DNA of 64,000 nucleotides from Rhodococcus xishaensis (GTDB lineage: Bacteria; Actinomycetota; Actinomycetes; Mycobacteriales; Mycobacteriaceae), in contig NZ_RKLO01000001.1 in assembly GCF_004011825.1 (NCBI RefSeq), forward strand, positions 705,575-769,574, given 5' to 3'. The notes beneath the pieces are model-generated. The model was given only the letters and a program-made list of their open reading frames with translations. It was not told where the DNA came from and did not search any database. This document shows positions 36,688 to 44,640 of this stretch, piece by piece (the first letter of the stretch is position 1; the number at the start of each line of letters is the position of its first letter). A program made the translations under genes and the position numbers.

Positions 36688-37422
36688 TTACCGCGTCGAC
36701 GATGAGAGCGGCGTCTTCCGCCGCGGGCCCCGAGGTGTCGGACGGTTCCGGTTGGACCACGCCATCACACCGACGATCGCAGCGACCGCGATCGCGACAC
36801 CGGCCGCCATGCCGGCCCAACCGGCAAAGCTGCGTGTGTCGGGGTCTGGATATCGGACCTCGGCGCGCAGCGTGCTGACCTCACCGGCCGGGAGCTTCCA
36901 CGTGACGGTCGAGTCGCCCTGGCGGACGCCGTTCGTGGTCGCGACTCTGGCCGGGAAGGCGACCGTGAACTGCACGTCGGCTCCCTGGGCGGGAACGTCC
37001 TCGAGGTTGATGCGGCCGTCGAGGCTCACCAGGTCGCCGGACCGCCGCAACGCCAGCTGTAGGTCGGTGCCGGTCTCGCTGTACATCGAACCGAGTTGTT
37101 GGACCTCGCCGAAGGAGAGCCCGTTGAAGAAGGCCTCCGTACCGACGTAGCCGTCCCGCCGGTACTCCTGAACCCGAATCCGGTTGGTGAGGGCGCCGGG
37201 CGGCGTCAGCTGCGGTCCTCGATCGTTCTCGTCTGTCGGGACAGTCGCCGCAACGATCTGCCCTGACACCTTGTCGTCGGCGGAGATGCCCATCGACACC
37301 TGCACCCGGAGACATCCGGCCAGCAACGGAACTACAAGCAGCGCGAGCGCTGAGGACGCGAGCAGGCGGCGCCGGCGGGAGCGAAGAACGAGGTCAGGAG
37401 TGGACGGCTGCACAGCGGACAT
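36688..37422 (-). CDS. lppM: LppM-type lipoprotein
   Basis: This 244-residue lipoprotein has a basic start (SRRRRLLASSALALLVVPLLAGC), with lipobox LLAGC and modified Cys near residue 38. A beta-rich extracytoplasmic domain and a C-terminal membrane helix (about 205–228) with a basic cytoplasmic tail follow. It is the counterpart of Rv2171 (LppM), which in M. tuberculosis affects phagosome maturation; its molecular role is unclear. It sits inside the second carotenoid operon. Confidence 0.9.
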   Translation of the reverse strand: MSAVQPSTPDLVLRSRRRRLLASSALALLVVPLLAGCLRVQVSMGISADDKVSGQIVAATVPTDENDRGPQLTPPGALTNRIRVQEYRRDGYVGTEAFFNGLSFGEVQQLGSMYSETGTDLQLALRRSGDLVSLDGRINLEDVPAQGADVQFTVAFPARVATTNGVRQGDSTVTWKLPAGEVSTLRAEVRYPDPDTRSFAGWAGMAAGVAIAVAAIVGVMAWSNRNRPTPRGPRRKTPLSSSTR

Positions 37423-37445
37423 CGTGCCAGGCACCGCGATTCGTG

Positions 37446-38273
37446 TCAGGCAGTGGGGGTGTCGTCCAATCGGGCACGGGTTTCGTCGCGGTACAGGCGG
37501 GCCAGCCGCAGCAGCAGTGGAACTCCGACCGCGCCCATCACGACCAGCCCGTAGACAGCCGAGTATCGCAGTTCCGGTGCGTTCAGGAAGACTGCGTGCG
37601 CCAGGGCCGAGCCGAGCCACGTCCATAGGAACAATGCGATCGGCACCGCATCACCTCGCGCGGACCTCCGCGCCGGACCGACCCGGCGATCGAGCAGGTC
37701 GACAAGGATCGCCATGACCGCCGCCACGAGGAGCCAGCCCCCGTAGTTGGTCAGCGGGATGTGCGCGATCCCGGGAAGTCCGGCGTCGGTGACACACCAG
37801 CGCCACTGTCCGTCGGCGACCATTTGCGGATCGAGGTACAGGTCCCAGCCGACGACGCCGACCGTCACGAGCGCGAAACGCGGCAGTCTGCCGGATGTGA
37901 TCAGCGACGCAGCGCACCACACCGGGTAGAAGCCGGCCGTCCAAGCGAACGGCACCACCAACGGAACATCTGCGACCGACCACCCCAGTCGCTCGGTCGC
38001 GTACTGGTAGCAGCCATACGGGATTCCCGTCGCGGTACCGACGACCTCGGACATCAGGCCGATTCCGGCGGTCACCAAGACCATGCCGGCCGTCCACCGG
38101 CCGCCGCGGGTGGCGAGCGAGTGCACGATCGATGCGGCCGCCAGGGATGTGACCACCGCGACCGTCACGACGTCGCGGGCCCGGCCCTCTACCAACGGAT
38201 AGACGATCTGGGTCGCGATTGCCACGGCCGCGATCACCGCGGACAGCTGCACGAGCGATTTCGAGGCCGTCAT
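37446..38273 (-). CDS. CruF-like carotenoid hydratase (membrane protein)
   Basis: The 275-residue polytopic protein has about seven helices and the DUF422/CruF pattern: PYGCYQYATERLGW, VPFAWTAGFYPVWCAA, WDLYLDPQMVADGQWRW and HIPLTNYGGWL. CruF proteins add water to the psi end of gamma-carotene or lycopene, giving a 1'-hydroxyl that can be glycosylated. It overlaps the crtO stop by 4 bp (ATGA, 38270–38273). Assignment rests on these motifs and the adjacent ketolase and glycosyltransferase genes. Confidence 0.85.
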   Translation of the reverse strand: MTASKSLVQLSAVIAAVAIATQIVYPLVEGRARDVVTVAVVTSLAAASIVHSLATRGGRWTAGMVLVTAGIGLMSEVVGTATGIPYGCYQYATERLGWSVADVPLVVPFAWTAGFYPVWCAASLITSGRLPRFALVTVGVVGWDLYLDPQMVADGQWRWCVTDAGLPGIAHIPLTNYGGWLLVAAVMAILVDLLDRRVGPARRSARGDAVPIALFLWTWLGSALAHAVFLNAPELRYSAVYGLVVMGAVGVPLLLRLARLYRDETRARLDDTPTA

Positions 38274-39874
38274 CGCAGGGTCTTGCGGAGGACCTGACGC
38301 AGGCGTCCACCGTGGGCGTCCGCGAGTGCGATCCGGGCGGCGCTGCGCCCGCTCGCTCCCGACACTCCACCGCCGGGATGCGTCGACGCACCGGTCAGGT
38401 ACAGGTTGTCGGCGCCCGGGACGCGGTGCGCCGACAATTCCGGGATCGGCCGCCACAACATCATCTGGTCCAGCGACATCTCGATGTGCATCACGTTGCC
38501 GCCGAGCAGGCCCATCTCGTGCTCGATGTCGATGGGCGTCTGCACATACCGGTGACGGATGCTGTCGGCGAAGCCGGGTGCGAGGGCGTCGACGCCCGCG
38601 ACGACACGGTCGGCCTCCCGCTCGCCGAGGTCGGCCCAGTTTCGGCCGCGGGACAGTGCGTACGGGTGCCACTGCGACCACAACGTCACTTGATGCTCGC
38701 CGGCGGGCGAGATCGTGGGATCGATGCCACTGAAGCTCATCGCGAGCACGGCGGGCTCTGCTGGCAGTTCCCCGGCGAGGGCGGCGCCGTGCGCCGCCCT
38801 GAGCTGGGCGCGGTCCGAGACGAGCAACTGCAGACCCGACGTGGTGATCACGTCGGCAGGCGCGCTCGGGTACGAGGGCAGGGCGTCGGTGCCCAGCCTC
38901 AGCACCATGCCGATGCCGGGGCCCACCCGGATCCGTCGACGCCACCCGGCGAGCGTGTCCCGGTCGTAGCCGCCGCGCTCGAGGAGGTCCAGCGTGGTCA
39001 GCACGTGACAGCCGGCGATGACGGTGCGGGTCTGGACCCGGCGCCCGGACTCGGTGACCACCGTCCATCCGCCGCTGTCACGCCGCAATTCGGTGACGCA
39101 GTCACCGAGGGTGACGGTGCCGCCGTCCGATTCGAGACGCGAAGCCAGGGCGGTGGTCAGCGCGCCACTGCCGCCGACTGCGCGGCCCGGCGGAAGCGTG
39201 TGCATCAGTGCTGCGAAGCCGACCATCGGCGCGGTGCCGGGCTCGGACATCGGCGGTCCCGACTGGGCACCGAACCATGCGAGTGCAGCCTTGAGCGGTT
39301 CGCTGTCGAAGTAGCCGTCGAGCAGTGCGTCGCCTGTCGAGAGGAACTCGCGGGAGAGGGCGGCGCCACCGCCGGAGGCATCCAGGCCCCAGAAGGAACG
39401 CAGGAGGTGAGCGCCTGTCGGTGGTGCCGAGAACGCCCGCATCACCCTCTCGCTGCGTGGGCCCCACGTGTGCACGAAGCGCCGGTAGGCGTGCGCGTCG
39501 GCGACTCCGCACGCCCCCTCGATCGACCGACATGTCTCGTCGAGGCTGCGATGAAAGACGATTCCCGGCCGGTCCGAACCCGCCGGGGCGGGCGCGAAGG
39601 CCCATGGGTCGCAGTCGATGTAGCGCAGCCCGTGAGCGGCGAGGTCGAGTTCCTCGATGATCCCGGTGTGTCGGATCATGATGTGCGCCGAAGATCCCCG
39701 GTCCACCTTGTGGCCGGGAAATCTCTCGACCGTCGAGACGGCGCCGCCGAGCACTGTGTCGCGTTCGAGCACCTCGACCGACCGGCCCGCGCGAGCGAGA
39801 TAACACGCGGACACCAAGGCGTTGTGGCCGGAGCCGACCACGACCACATCGGTGCTCGCAGGTGCGCCGATCAC
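38270..39874 (-). CDS. crtO: CrtO-type carotene ketolase (FAD-dependent)
   Basis: The 534-residue flavoprotein belongs to the CrtI superfamily with motif VVVVGSGHNALVSACYLARAG and the C-terminal signature GADNLYLTGASTHPGGGVSGASGRSAARI. Size and the GHNAL variant match CrtO, the beta-carotene ketolase described in Rhodococcus, which adds a 4-keto group to a beta-ionone ring. A CrtD-like desaturase is the main alternative. It overlaps the upstream GNAT gene by 4 bp (GTG start). Confidence 0.85.
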   Translation of the reverse strand: MIGAPASTDVVVVGSGHNALVSACYLARAGRSVEVLERDTVLGGAVSTVERFPGHKVDRGSSAHIMIRHTGIIEELDLAAHGLRYIDCDPWAFAPAPAGSDRPGIVFHRSLDETCRSIEGACGVADAHAYRRFVHTWGPRSERVMRAFSAPPTGAHLLRSFWGLDASGGGAALSREFLSTGDALLDGYFDSEPLKAALAWFGAQSGPPMSEPGTAPMVGFAALMHTLPPGRAVGGSGALTTALASRLESDGGTVTLGDCVTELRRDSGGWTVVTESGRRVQTRTVIAGCHVLTTLDLLERGGYDRDTLAGWRRRIRVGPGIGMVLRLGTDALPSYPSAPADVITTSGLQLLVSDRAQLRAAHGAALAGELPAEPAVLAMSFSGIDPTISPAGEHQVTLWSQWHPYALSRGRNWADLGEREADRVVAGVDALAPGFADSIRHRYVQTPIDIEHEMGLLGGNVMHIEMSLDQMMLWRPIPELSAHRVPGADNLYLTGASTHPGGGVSGASGRSAARIALADAHGGRLRQVLRKTLR

Positions 39875-40509
39875 AGAGGCAACCCCCGGCCCAGAACCGC
39901 GAACGGCCTCCGGTCACCGGCGAACGCGAAGTGCCGAACGACGTCTCGGAAACCCAATCTCCGGTACAGCCTCCATGCACGGTTGTCCTCCTGCTCCACT
40001 TCGGGAGTGGACAGCAGAACTCCGCGCTCCGGGCGATCGTTCAGGAGCCGGCGCAGCAGTCGTTCCCCGATCCCGTGGCCCTGTGCACTCGGGTGGACGT
40101 GCAACTCGGTCAGTTCGAAGTAGTTACCCAGGATGTATTCGATCTGGTCGCGGCCCCACCCTGTTGCCTGCATGCCGCGGCGGACTTGTTGGTGCCACCA
40201 CTGATCGGGCGCACCGCGGTAGCCGTACGCGATGGCAACGAGGGGAGCGTGGCGGTCCGTGTGCGTGGGGTCAGGTTGCACGGCACCGACCGCACGCCAC
40301 CCAGAGCGCCCCGTGTGTTCGGTCCACATCGGGGCGCGGTGGGACTCGGTACCACGTGGGTAGCCCATAGCCGCGATGTAAATTCCCAGCGCCTCGGGCA
40401 GTCGGGCGCGCATCTCGGCCTCCGACAGGTCCACGACCACCGGAACGTCCTGGTTCGCGGTGCGGCCCTCGCCGGGGCTGGCGCCGGGGTGCGCGCCGGT
40501 GCTGTCCAT
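39871..40509 (-). CDS. GNAT N-acetyltransferase, Rv2170 type
   Basis: The 212-residue protein has the GNAT acetyl-CoA motif LTELHVHPSAQGHGIGERLLRRLL (split by the turn) and the terminal WRLYRRLGFRDV segment. It matches Rv2170 in position and length. The acceptor substrate is unknown. As first gene of the leftward operon it is followed by crtO with a 4-bp overlap. It is divergent from the SOS-box gene. Confidence 0.87.
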   Translation of the reverse strand: MDSTGAHPGASPGEGRTANQDVPVVVDLSEAEMRARLPEALGIYIAAMGYPRGTESHRAPMWTEHTGRSGWRAVGAVQPDPTHTDRHAPLVAIAYGYRGAPDQWWHQQVRRGMQATGWGRDQIEYILGNYFELTELHVHPSAQGHGIGERLLRRLLNDRPERGVLLSTPEVEQEDNRAWRLYRRLGFRDVVRHFAFAGDRRPFAVLGRGLPL

Positions 40510-40530
40510 GCTCGCGCTCGCCCTCTTTTC

Positions 40531-40561
40531 TTGACGACGTGTCGGTGGGTCCAGCTATATT
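40531..40561 (+). promoter_or_regulatory. Promoter of the SOS-controlled HEPN gene
   Basis: A TTGACG -35 box (40531–40536) and a GCTATA (40554–40559) or TATATT (40556–40561) -10 box are spaced 17 or 19 bp apart. Transcription would begin inside or next to the LexA box that follows immediately, an arrangement typical of repressed SOS promoters. Confidence 0.6.
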
Positions 40562-40568
40562 GAATATG

Positions 40569-40584
40569 TCGAACATGTGTTCGA
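40569..40584. promoter_or_regulatory. LexA/SOS box
   Basis: The sequence TCGAACATGTGTTCGA is a perfect match to the actinobacterial and Bacillus-type LexA consensus TCGAAC-N4-GTTCGA. The palindrome extends to 10-bp perfect arms (40567–40576 with 40579–40588, as ATGTCGAACA / TGTTCGACAT). It lies between the promoter and the HEPN gene; no other match was seen in the window. Confidence 0.85.
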
Positions 40585-40672
40585 CATCGGCGATCCGGTG
40601 ATGTTCGAGGGAAGCGAATCATCACCGGATCTCCGGGTCTGCACTCGGGAGCGGTGGGAGGTGCGCGGGGTC

Positions 40673-41248
40673 ATGTCGGAAGTCATTCGGGGGATTGGTG
40701 CACGGTCTGTATCCAGTCTGTCGAGGATTGCGGTCGGGTGCGCAACTCCAGTGAGTTCACCGTGGTCGATGCCGGTTCGAGCGACGACGCTATTGCGCCG
40801 GGCGGATGGCTTGCTGTCGGAGGCCGTAGGGGCGGGGGAGGCCGGGGAACGTTTCCGTTGCTCCTATCTCGGGGCTCTGAAGGGTGCTGCGGCGCTGCTC
40901 GCAGTGGTGGAGATTAATGTCGGTTCGGTAAGTTCTCGGCGGCCACGGTCACGAAGTGCGTGGGTGCTCATGGCGCGGGCGGTGCCCGAGTTCGTCGAAT
41001 GGGCTAACTATTTCGCGGAACATTCCGCGCTGCGAGCCTCGATCGAGGCCGGTGTCGCGCAGACGGTTTCGGATGCAGATGCAGACCACTTCTACTTGCA
41101 GGTAGGGCGGTTCCTGATGGCGGTCGAGGATTTCCTCGCGGACGGCGCTCGGAAGGGCGACCTTCCCGGGCTGGCGGGCCGGCATCCAAGGGGTGATTCC
41201 GGGCACGTTGGCGCTGCCGTGAATGGAGATGTCCGGGATAATCACTGA
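40673..41248 (+). CDS. SAV_6107-family HEPN-domain protein under SOS control
   Basis: The protein of about 191 residues has a core with RATTLLRRADGLLSEAV, ERFRCSYLGALKGAAALLA, SAWVLMARAVPEFVEWANYFAEHSA and a final HFYLQVGRFLMAVEDFL. These are hallmarks of the SAV_6107 HEPN family. HEPN proteins are often RNases or bind nucleotides, but the usual RX4-6H catalytic motif is not obvious. The ATG at 40673 is a compromise; the reading frame is open from 40577, but an ATG there lies inside the LexA box. Induction by DNA damage is inferred from the operator. Confidence 0.8.
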   Translation: MSEVIRGIGARSVSSLSRIAVGCATPVSSPWSMPVRATTLLRRADGLLSEAVGAGEAGERFRCSYLGALKGAAALLAVVEINVGSVSSRRPRSRSAWVLMARAVPEFVEWANYFAEHSALRASIEAGVAQTVSDADADHFYLQVGRFLMAVEDFLADGARKGDLPGLAGRHPRGDSGHVGAAVNGDVRDNH

Positions 41249-41388
41249 TTCGTCGGGAACTCGTCGGTGGAGTAGGTGGTATGGAATGGGTGCACCTCGT
41301 ATTATTGAATTCAGGTAGCCGCCAGTGAGTTACCCACCTTCCCGTACCGCGGGCGAGGTGCCGATTCTTTAGTGCCGGGGGAGGTACC

Positions 41389-41814
41389 GTGCCACTCTCC
41401 GAGCACGAGCAGCGCATGCTCGACCAGATCGAGAGCGCGCTCTACGCTGAGGATCCCAAGTTCGCGTCCACAGTGCGGGGCGGGCGCATGCGTGCCCCTT
41501 CCGCCAAGCGTCGATTGCAGGCGGTGGCCCTTTTCGTATTGGGTCTCGTTCTCCTTGTCGCGGGCGTGGCTCTAGATGTGCGGGTGGGCGAGTTTCCGAT
41601 CATCAGTCTGGTCGGGTTCGTCGTGATGTTCGGTGCCGGTATTCTCTTCCTCCTCGGCGGAGCGAAGGGTCACCTGGCGGCGGTTCCCGACGGGGACGGC
41701 ACTCCGAGCGAGTCGGGCGGATCGAATCCGCGCAAGTCCCAAGGTGGCAAGAAGTCCGGCGGATTCTCCTCTCGTATGGAGGATCGCTTCCGGCGGAGGT
41801 TCGAGCAGGAGTAG
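41389..41814 (+). CDS. DUF3040 membrane protein, Rv2169c type
   Basis: The 141-residue protein starts at GTG 41389. It opens with the DUF3040 hallmark LSEHEQRMLDQIESALYAEDPKF, then two adjacent helices (about 46–64 and 70–88) and a hydrophilic, basic tail rich in Ser/Gly/Lys. In actinobacteria this family almost always sits beside the dcw cluster, as here. Function is unknown. A long hairpin follows its stop. Confidence 0.92.
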   Translation: MPLSEHEQRMLDQIESALYAEDPKFASTVRGGRMRAPSAKRRLQAVALFVLGLVLLVAGVALDVRVGEFPIISLVGFVVMFGAGILFLLGGAKGHLAAVPDGDGTPSESGGSNPRKSQGGKKSGGFSSRMEDRFRRRFEQE

Positions 41815-41827
41815 TTCGCAGGTTTCG

Positions 41828-41871
41828 AAGCGGCGGTGGCGCCGACCGATACGGTCGCGCCACCGCCGCTT
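41828..41871 (+). terminator. Terminator after the DUF3040 gene
   Basis: A perfect 15-bp stem (41828–41842 with 41857–41871) has a loop that itself folds (GACC/GGTC). It lies 13 bp after the DUF3040 stop and should insulate the dcw cluster from upstream transcription. Confidence 0.8.
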
Positions 41872-42220
41872 TCGACTGCTCGCCGTCGTGAGCGCCGGTG
41901 TCGGCCCGCGGGCGCCGGCCGCCTGAGCCGCCGTGTGCCCAGCGTCCGCCGGACCCCCACGGTTCCCCACTCGGGCGCCCCACCGTTCCCCACCGGAGTC
42001 CGACCACGGATCGAACGTGCTGATGCGGCTGGTTGAGGCATCGAGCATGGGTGTCCTGGACAGGCCTTGCCTTGTCTCCAGGCGGACCGATTGATCTTGG
42101 TATGCGCGTTTTGGGCAAAATGTGTTCGCCATCACGCGCGTAGTTCCACCACTTCCGGCACCCGCTGTGAACTGCGCTTATTCGCCGAATCTCGCCGAAG
42201 TGAAGATCAAATCGAGTCGA
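41872..42220. promoter_or_regulatory. Gene-free region upstream of the mraZ boxes
   Basis: No gene is supported in this stretch of about 350 bp. The left half is very GC-rich, and a part around 42085–42200 is less so. The promoter of the dcw cluster should lie in that right half, but no single -35/-10 pair stands out. Confidence 0.45.
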
Positions 42221-42260
42221 ATGTGGGGGAGAGTGGGGTAAAGTGGCGGGCAGTGGATCG
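42221..42260 (+). promoter_or_regulatory. mraZ box: four GTGG repeats at exact 10-bp spacing
   Basis: GTGG begins at 42223, 42233, 42243 and 42253, the first two within GTGGGG. MraZ binds TGGGN repeats spaced by one helical turn in its own promoter and represses the dcw operon. Here the array sits about 85–120 bp before the mraZ start codon, so autoregulation is likely. Confidence 0.8.
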
Positions 42261-42283
42261 GGGAGGTGATCCACTGCAAGTGG
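42253..42283 (+). ncRNA. Two mutually exclusive hairpins in the mraZ leader
   Basis: A perfect 7-bp hairpin (GTGGATC 42253–42259 with GATCCAC 42268–42274, loop GGGGAGGT) overlaps a second one (CCACT 42271–42275 with AGTGG 42279–42283, loop GCA). They cannot form together because they share CCAC. A conserved actinobacterial 'mraW RNA' motif is known near these operons; whether this is it needs a covariance search. Confidence 0.45.
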
Positions 42284-42342
42284 GGGGTACCGACCGGTAT
42301 CGATCCCGACGTTCGCTACAGGCCCCGGCGGGAGGTGTCGAG

Positions 42343-42774
42343 ATGTTCCTCGGTACCTACACGCCGAAGTTGGACGACAAGGGGCGGCTCACGCTGCCCG
42401 CGAAGTTCCGGGACGCGTTGGCGGGAGGGTTGATGGTCACGAAAGGACAGGACCACAGCCTCGCGGTGTATCCACGCGAGGAGTTCACTGCGCTGGCTCG
42501 TCGTGCCGCAGCGGCATCCCGTAGCAATCCGCAGGCTCGCGCCTTCGTGCGAGGGCTCGCGGCGGGCACCGATGAGCAGCACCCCGACGCTCAAGGTCGG
42601 ATCACGTTGTCCGTGGACCATCGCCGCTACGCGGGGCTGTCCAAGGACTGTGTGGTCGTCGGATCGGTCGACTTCCTCGAGATCTGGGACGCCCAGGCAT
42701 GGACGGACTACCTCGGGGAGCACGAAGAAAGTTACTCACAGGCCAGAGACGAGGCGCTCGAGGGGATCTTCTAG
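42343..42774 (+). CDS. mraZ: Transcriptional regulator MraZ
   Basis: This 143-residue protein has two AbrB-like MraZ domains. The first contains [23 protein letters not shown], the second [25 protein letters not shown] with the family DXXGR-like turn. It binds the GTGG array upstream and controls the dcw operon. The ATG at 42343 follows GGGAGG with 7-bp spacing; the length equals that of Rv2166c. Confidence 0.96.
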   Translation: MFLGTYTPKLDDKGRLTLPAKFRDALAGGLMVTKGQDHSLAVYPREEFTALARRAAAASRSNPQARAFVRGLAAGTDEQHPDAQGRITLSVDHRRYAGLSKDCVVVGSVDFLEIWDAQAWTDYLGEHEESYSQARDEALEGIF

Positions 42775-42816
42775 CCCACCGACGCCGCGAGTGCCGCGAG
42801 GCCTCTGCCCGAGCGT

Positions 42817-42886
42817 GACCCTGGCGCACTTCCCCAGCGCCAGGTTCACCACCGGGACCCTGACGCCCTTCCCCAGCGCCAGGTTC
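42817..42886 (+). repeat. Two 31-bp direct repeats with hairpins between mraZ and rsmH
   Basis: Copies at 42817–42847 and 42856–42886 (start-to-start 39 bp) share GACCCTG(G/A)CGC(A/C)CTTCCCCAGC and the following GCCAGGTTC. The first forms a perfect CTGGCGC/GCGCCAG stem; the second is one base short of it. They fill much of the 199-bp gap, the only sizeable one near the start of the cluster. Confidence 0.85.
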
Positions 42887-42973
42887 CCTGATCGGACAGG
42901 GACCTCGAGGCATTCGCCCTCCACACCCGACGACGCGCAAGCACCAGAGCATCGAGCAAGAGCCGGAGGAGAA

Positions 42974-43990
42974 ATGGTCGACGGCGAGGACGACACCGAG
43001 TTCGCCCCGGGCGAATTCGGTCATGTCCCCGTCCTCTTGCGCCGCGCGGATGAACTCTTGGGCCCGGCAATCACCGCCGAGAACCCGCGAGGCGACGGCG
43101 CAGTGATGATCGATGCGACGCTCGGCCTCGGTGGACACTCCGAACATTTCCTACGCGCATACCCGGGTCTGCACCTGATCGGTCTCGACCGTGACCCCGA
43201 GGCACTCCGGATCGCATCCGATCGGCTGGTGTCATACGCCGACCGCACCACGTATGTACACACCCGCTACGACGGCATCGTTGATGCGCTCGAACAGGCT
43301 GGGCTGGACGCGATCGGTACCGTCCACGCCATCCTGTTCGACCTCGGTGTGTCTTCGATGCAACTCGACGAGGCCGATCGCGGGTTTGCCTACTCGGTCG
43401 ACGCTCCGCTGGACATGCGGATGAATCCGACGGCGGGCATCACCGCTGCCGAGGTGCTCAACACCTACAGCCGCGGCGAGTTGGCTCGCATCCTCAGCGC
43501 GTATGGCGAGGAACGCTTCGCGAGCCGCATCGCGTCCGAGATCGTGCGACGCCGTCAGAAGCAGCCGTTCACTACCAGCGGGGCACTGGTCGAACTCATC
43601 TACGACGCCATTCCGGCCGCGACTCGCCGGACTGGCGGGCATCCCGCGAAGCGGACGTTCCAGGCGCTGCGAATCGAGGTCAACGGTGAGTTGGATTCGT
43701 TGCGGGCCGCGATCCCCGCAGCCCTCGACGCCTTGGCGGTCGGTGGACGCGCCGTGTTCATGTCTTATCAGTCACTCGAGGACCGCGTCGTCAAGCAGGA
43801 ACTGACCCCGCGTTCCAAGTCCAAGACGCCCGAGGGTCTGCCCATGGAACTGCCGGGCATGGGACCGGAGTTCCGGATCCTCACCCGGGGTGCGGAGCGT
43901 GCGTCCGAGCAGGAAATCGAGGACAACCCCAGGGCAGCGCCCGTGCGTCTGCGCGCAGCGGAACGAATCGCGAGGAGGACGACAGCATGA
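42974..43990 (+). CDS. rsmH: 16S rRNA (cytosine1402-N4)-methyltransferase RsmH (MraW)
   Basis: This 338-residue SAM-dependent enzyme methylates N4 of C1402 in 16S rRNA. It opens with [15 protein letters not shown], the SAM motif [15 protein letters not shown], then [29 protein letters not shown] and [17 protein letters not shown]. The ATG at 42974 follows GGAGGAGA. Its end overlaps the FtsL-like gene (ATGA). Confidence 0.96.
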   Translation: MVDGEDDTEFAPGEFGHVPVLLRRADELLGPAITAENPRGDGAVMIDATLGLGGHSEHFLRAYPGLHLIGLDRDPEALRIASDRLVSYADRTTYVHTRYDGIVDALEQAGLDAIGTVHAILFDLGVSSMQLDEADRGFAYSVDAPLDMRMNPTAGITAAEVLNTYSRGELARILSAYGEERFASRIASEIVRRRQKQPFTTSGALVELIYDAIPAATRRTGGHPAKRTFQALRIEVNGELDSLRAAIPAALDALAVGGRAVFMSYQSLEDRVVKQELTPRSKSKTPEGLPMELPGMGPEFRILTRGAERASEQEIEDNPRAAPVRLRAAERIARRTTA

Positions 43991-44640
43991 CTGTTCAGGC
44001 GGCTCCCACCGAAGGGGTCCGGCGGTCCAAAGCGGTGAAACGGGCGTACAAGCGCCGTGACCAGCGCTCCTCGGCCGTCGACGGCCATGCTGCTGCAGTG
44101 ATCTCGCAGGGGACCTCGCCCCGGACGATCGTCGCCCGAATCCCGTTCGTGGCCATGATTATCGGTCTGCTGTGCCTGGGACTGGCTGCGACACTGCTGC
44201 TGACGACGCGCGCAGCCGAGGATTCGTACGAGCTTGCGGACGCCCGGGCCCACAACCAGGGCTTGCGGGAGCAGGCAGCGACACTCCAGCGTCACGTCAT
44301 CGCGGGTAACTCGGCTCCGGTCTTGGCTGCGAAAGCGGCGGAGCAGGGACTCATTCCGGCGAAGGATCCGGCGCGGCTGGTCTTGGACGCAGACGGCACT
44401 GTGCGCGTGATCGGTACTCCCGAACCCGCTGCGGGCGAGCCCGTCGCGCCGCTCGACCGGACCCCACCTCCGGCGCCAGAGGCACCTGAGGAACCGGCAC
44501 GGGAAGTGCAGACAGCACAGCCCTCTGAGATCGTGCAGCCTTCACCGCGGCCGAGCAATGACGGAAGGATCCAGGCTCATGGTGAGCGACTGACGCCGTT
44601 GGCGGTCGTCACTGCACCATTGGCAGGTACGCCACAGTGA
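43987..44640 (+). CDS. ftsL: FtsL-like division protein, Rv2164c type
   Basis: This 217-residue bitopic protein has a basic cytoplasmic N-terminus, one helix (about residues 53–76, [20 protein letters not shown]) and an external coiled coil ([22 protein letters not shown]), as in FtsL/FtsB. A Pro-rich external tail follows. It is longer than classical FtsL because of that tail, as in Mycobacteriales. It overlaps both neighbours by 4 bp and should join FtsQ, FtsW and FtsI in the divisome. Confidence 0.88.
   Translation: MTVQAAPTEGVRRSKAVKRAYKRRDQRSSAVDGHAAAVISQGTSPRTIVARIPFVAMIIGLLCLGLAATLLLTTRAAEDSYELADARAHNQGLREQAATLQRHVIAGNSAPVLAAKAAEQGLIPAKDPARLVLDADGTVRVIGTPEPAAGEPVAPLDRTPPPAPEAPEEPAREVQTAQPSEIVQPSPRPSNDGRIQAHGERLTPLAVVTAPLAGTPQ

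Noticed and set aside
40577-40672. ATG at 40577 as start of the HEPN gene
   Set aside because: This ATG lies inside the LexA box, close to the expected transcription start, and no ribosome site precedes it.
42503-42973. Extended rsmH start upstream of 42974
   Set aside because: The extension would overlap mraZ in another frame and cover the repeat hairpins; ATG 42974 has a strong ribosome site.
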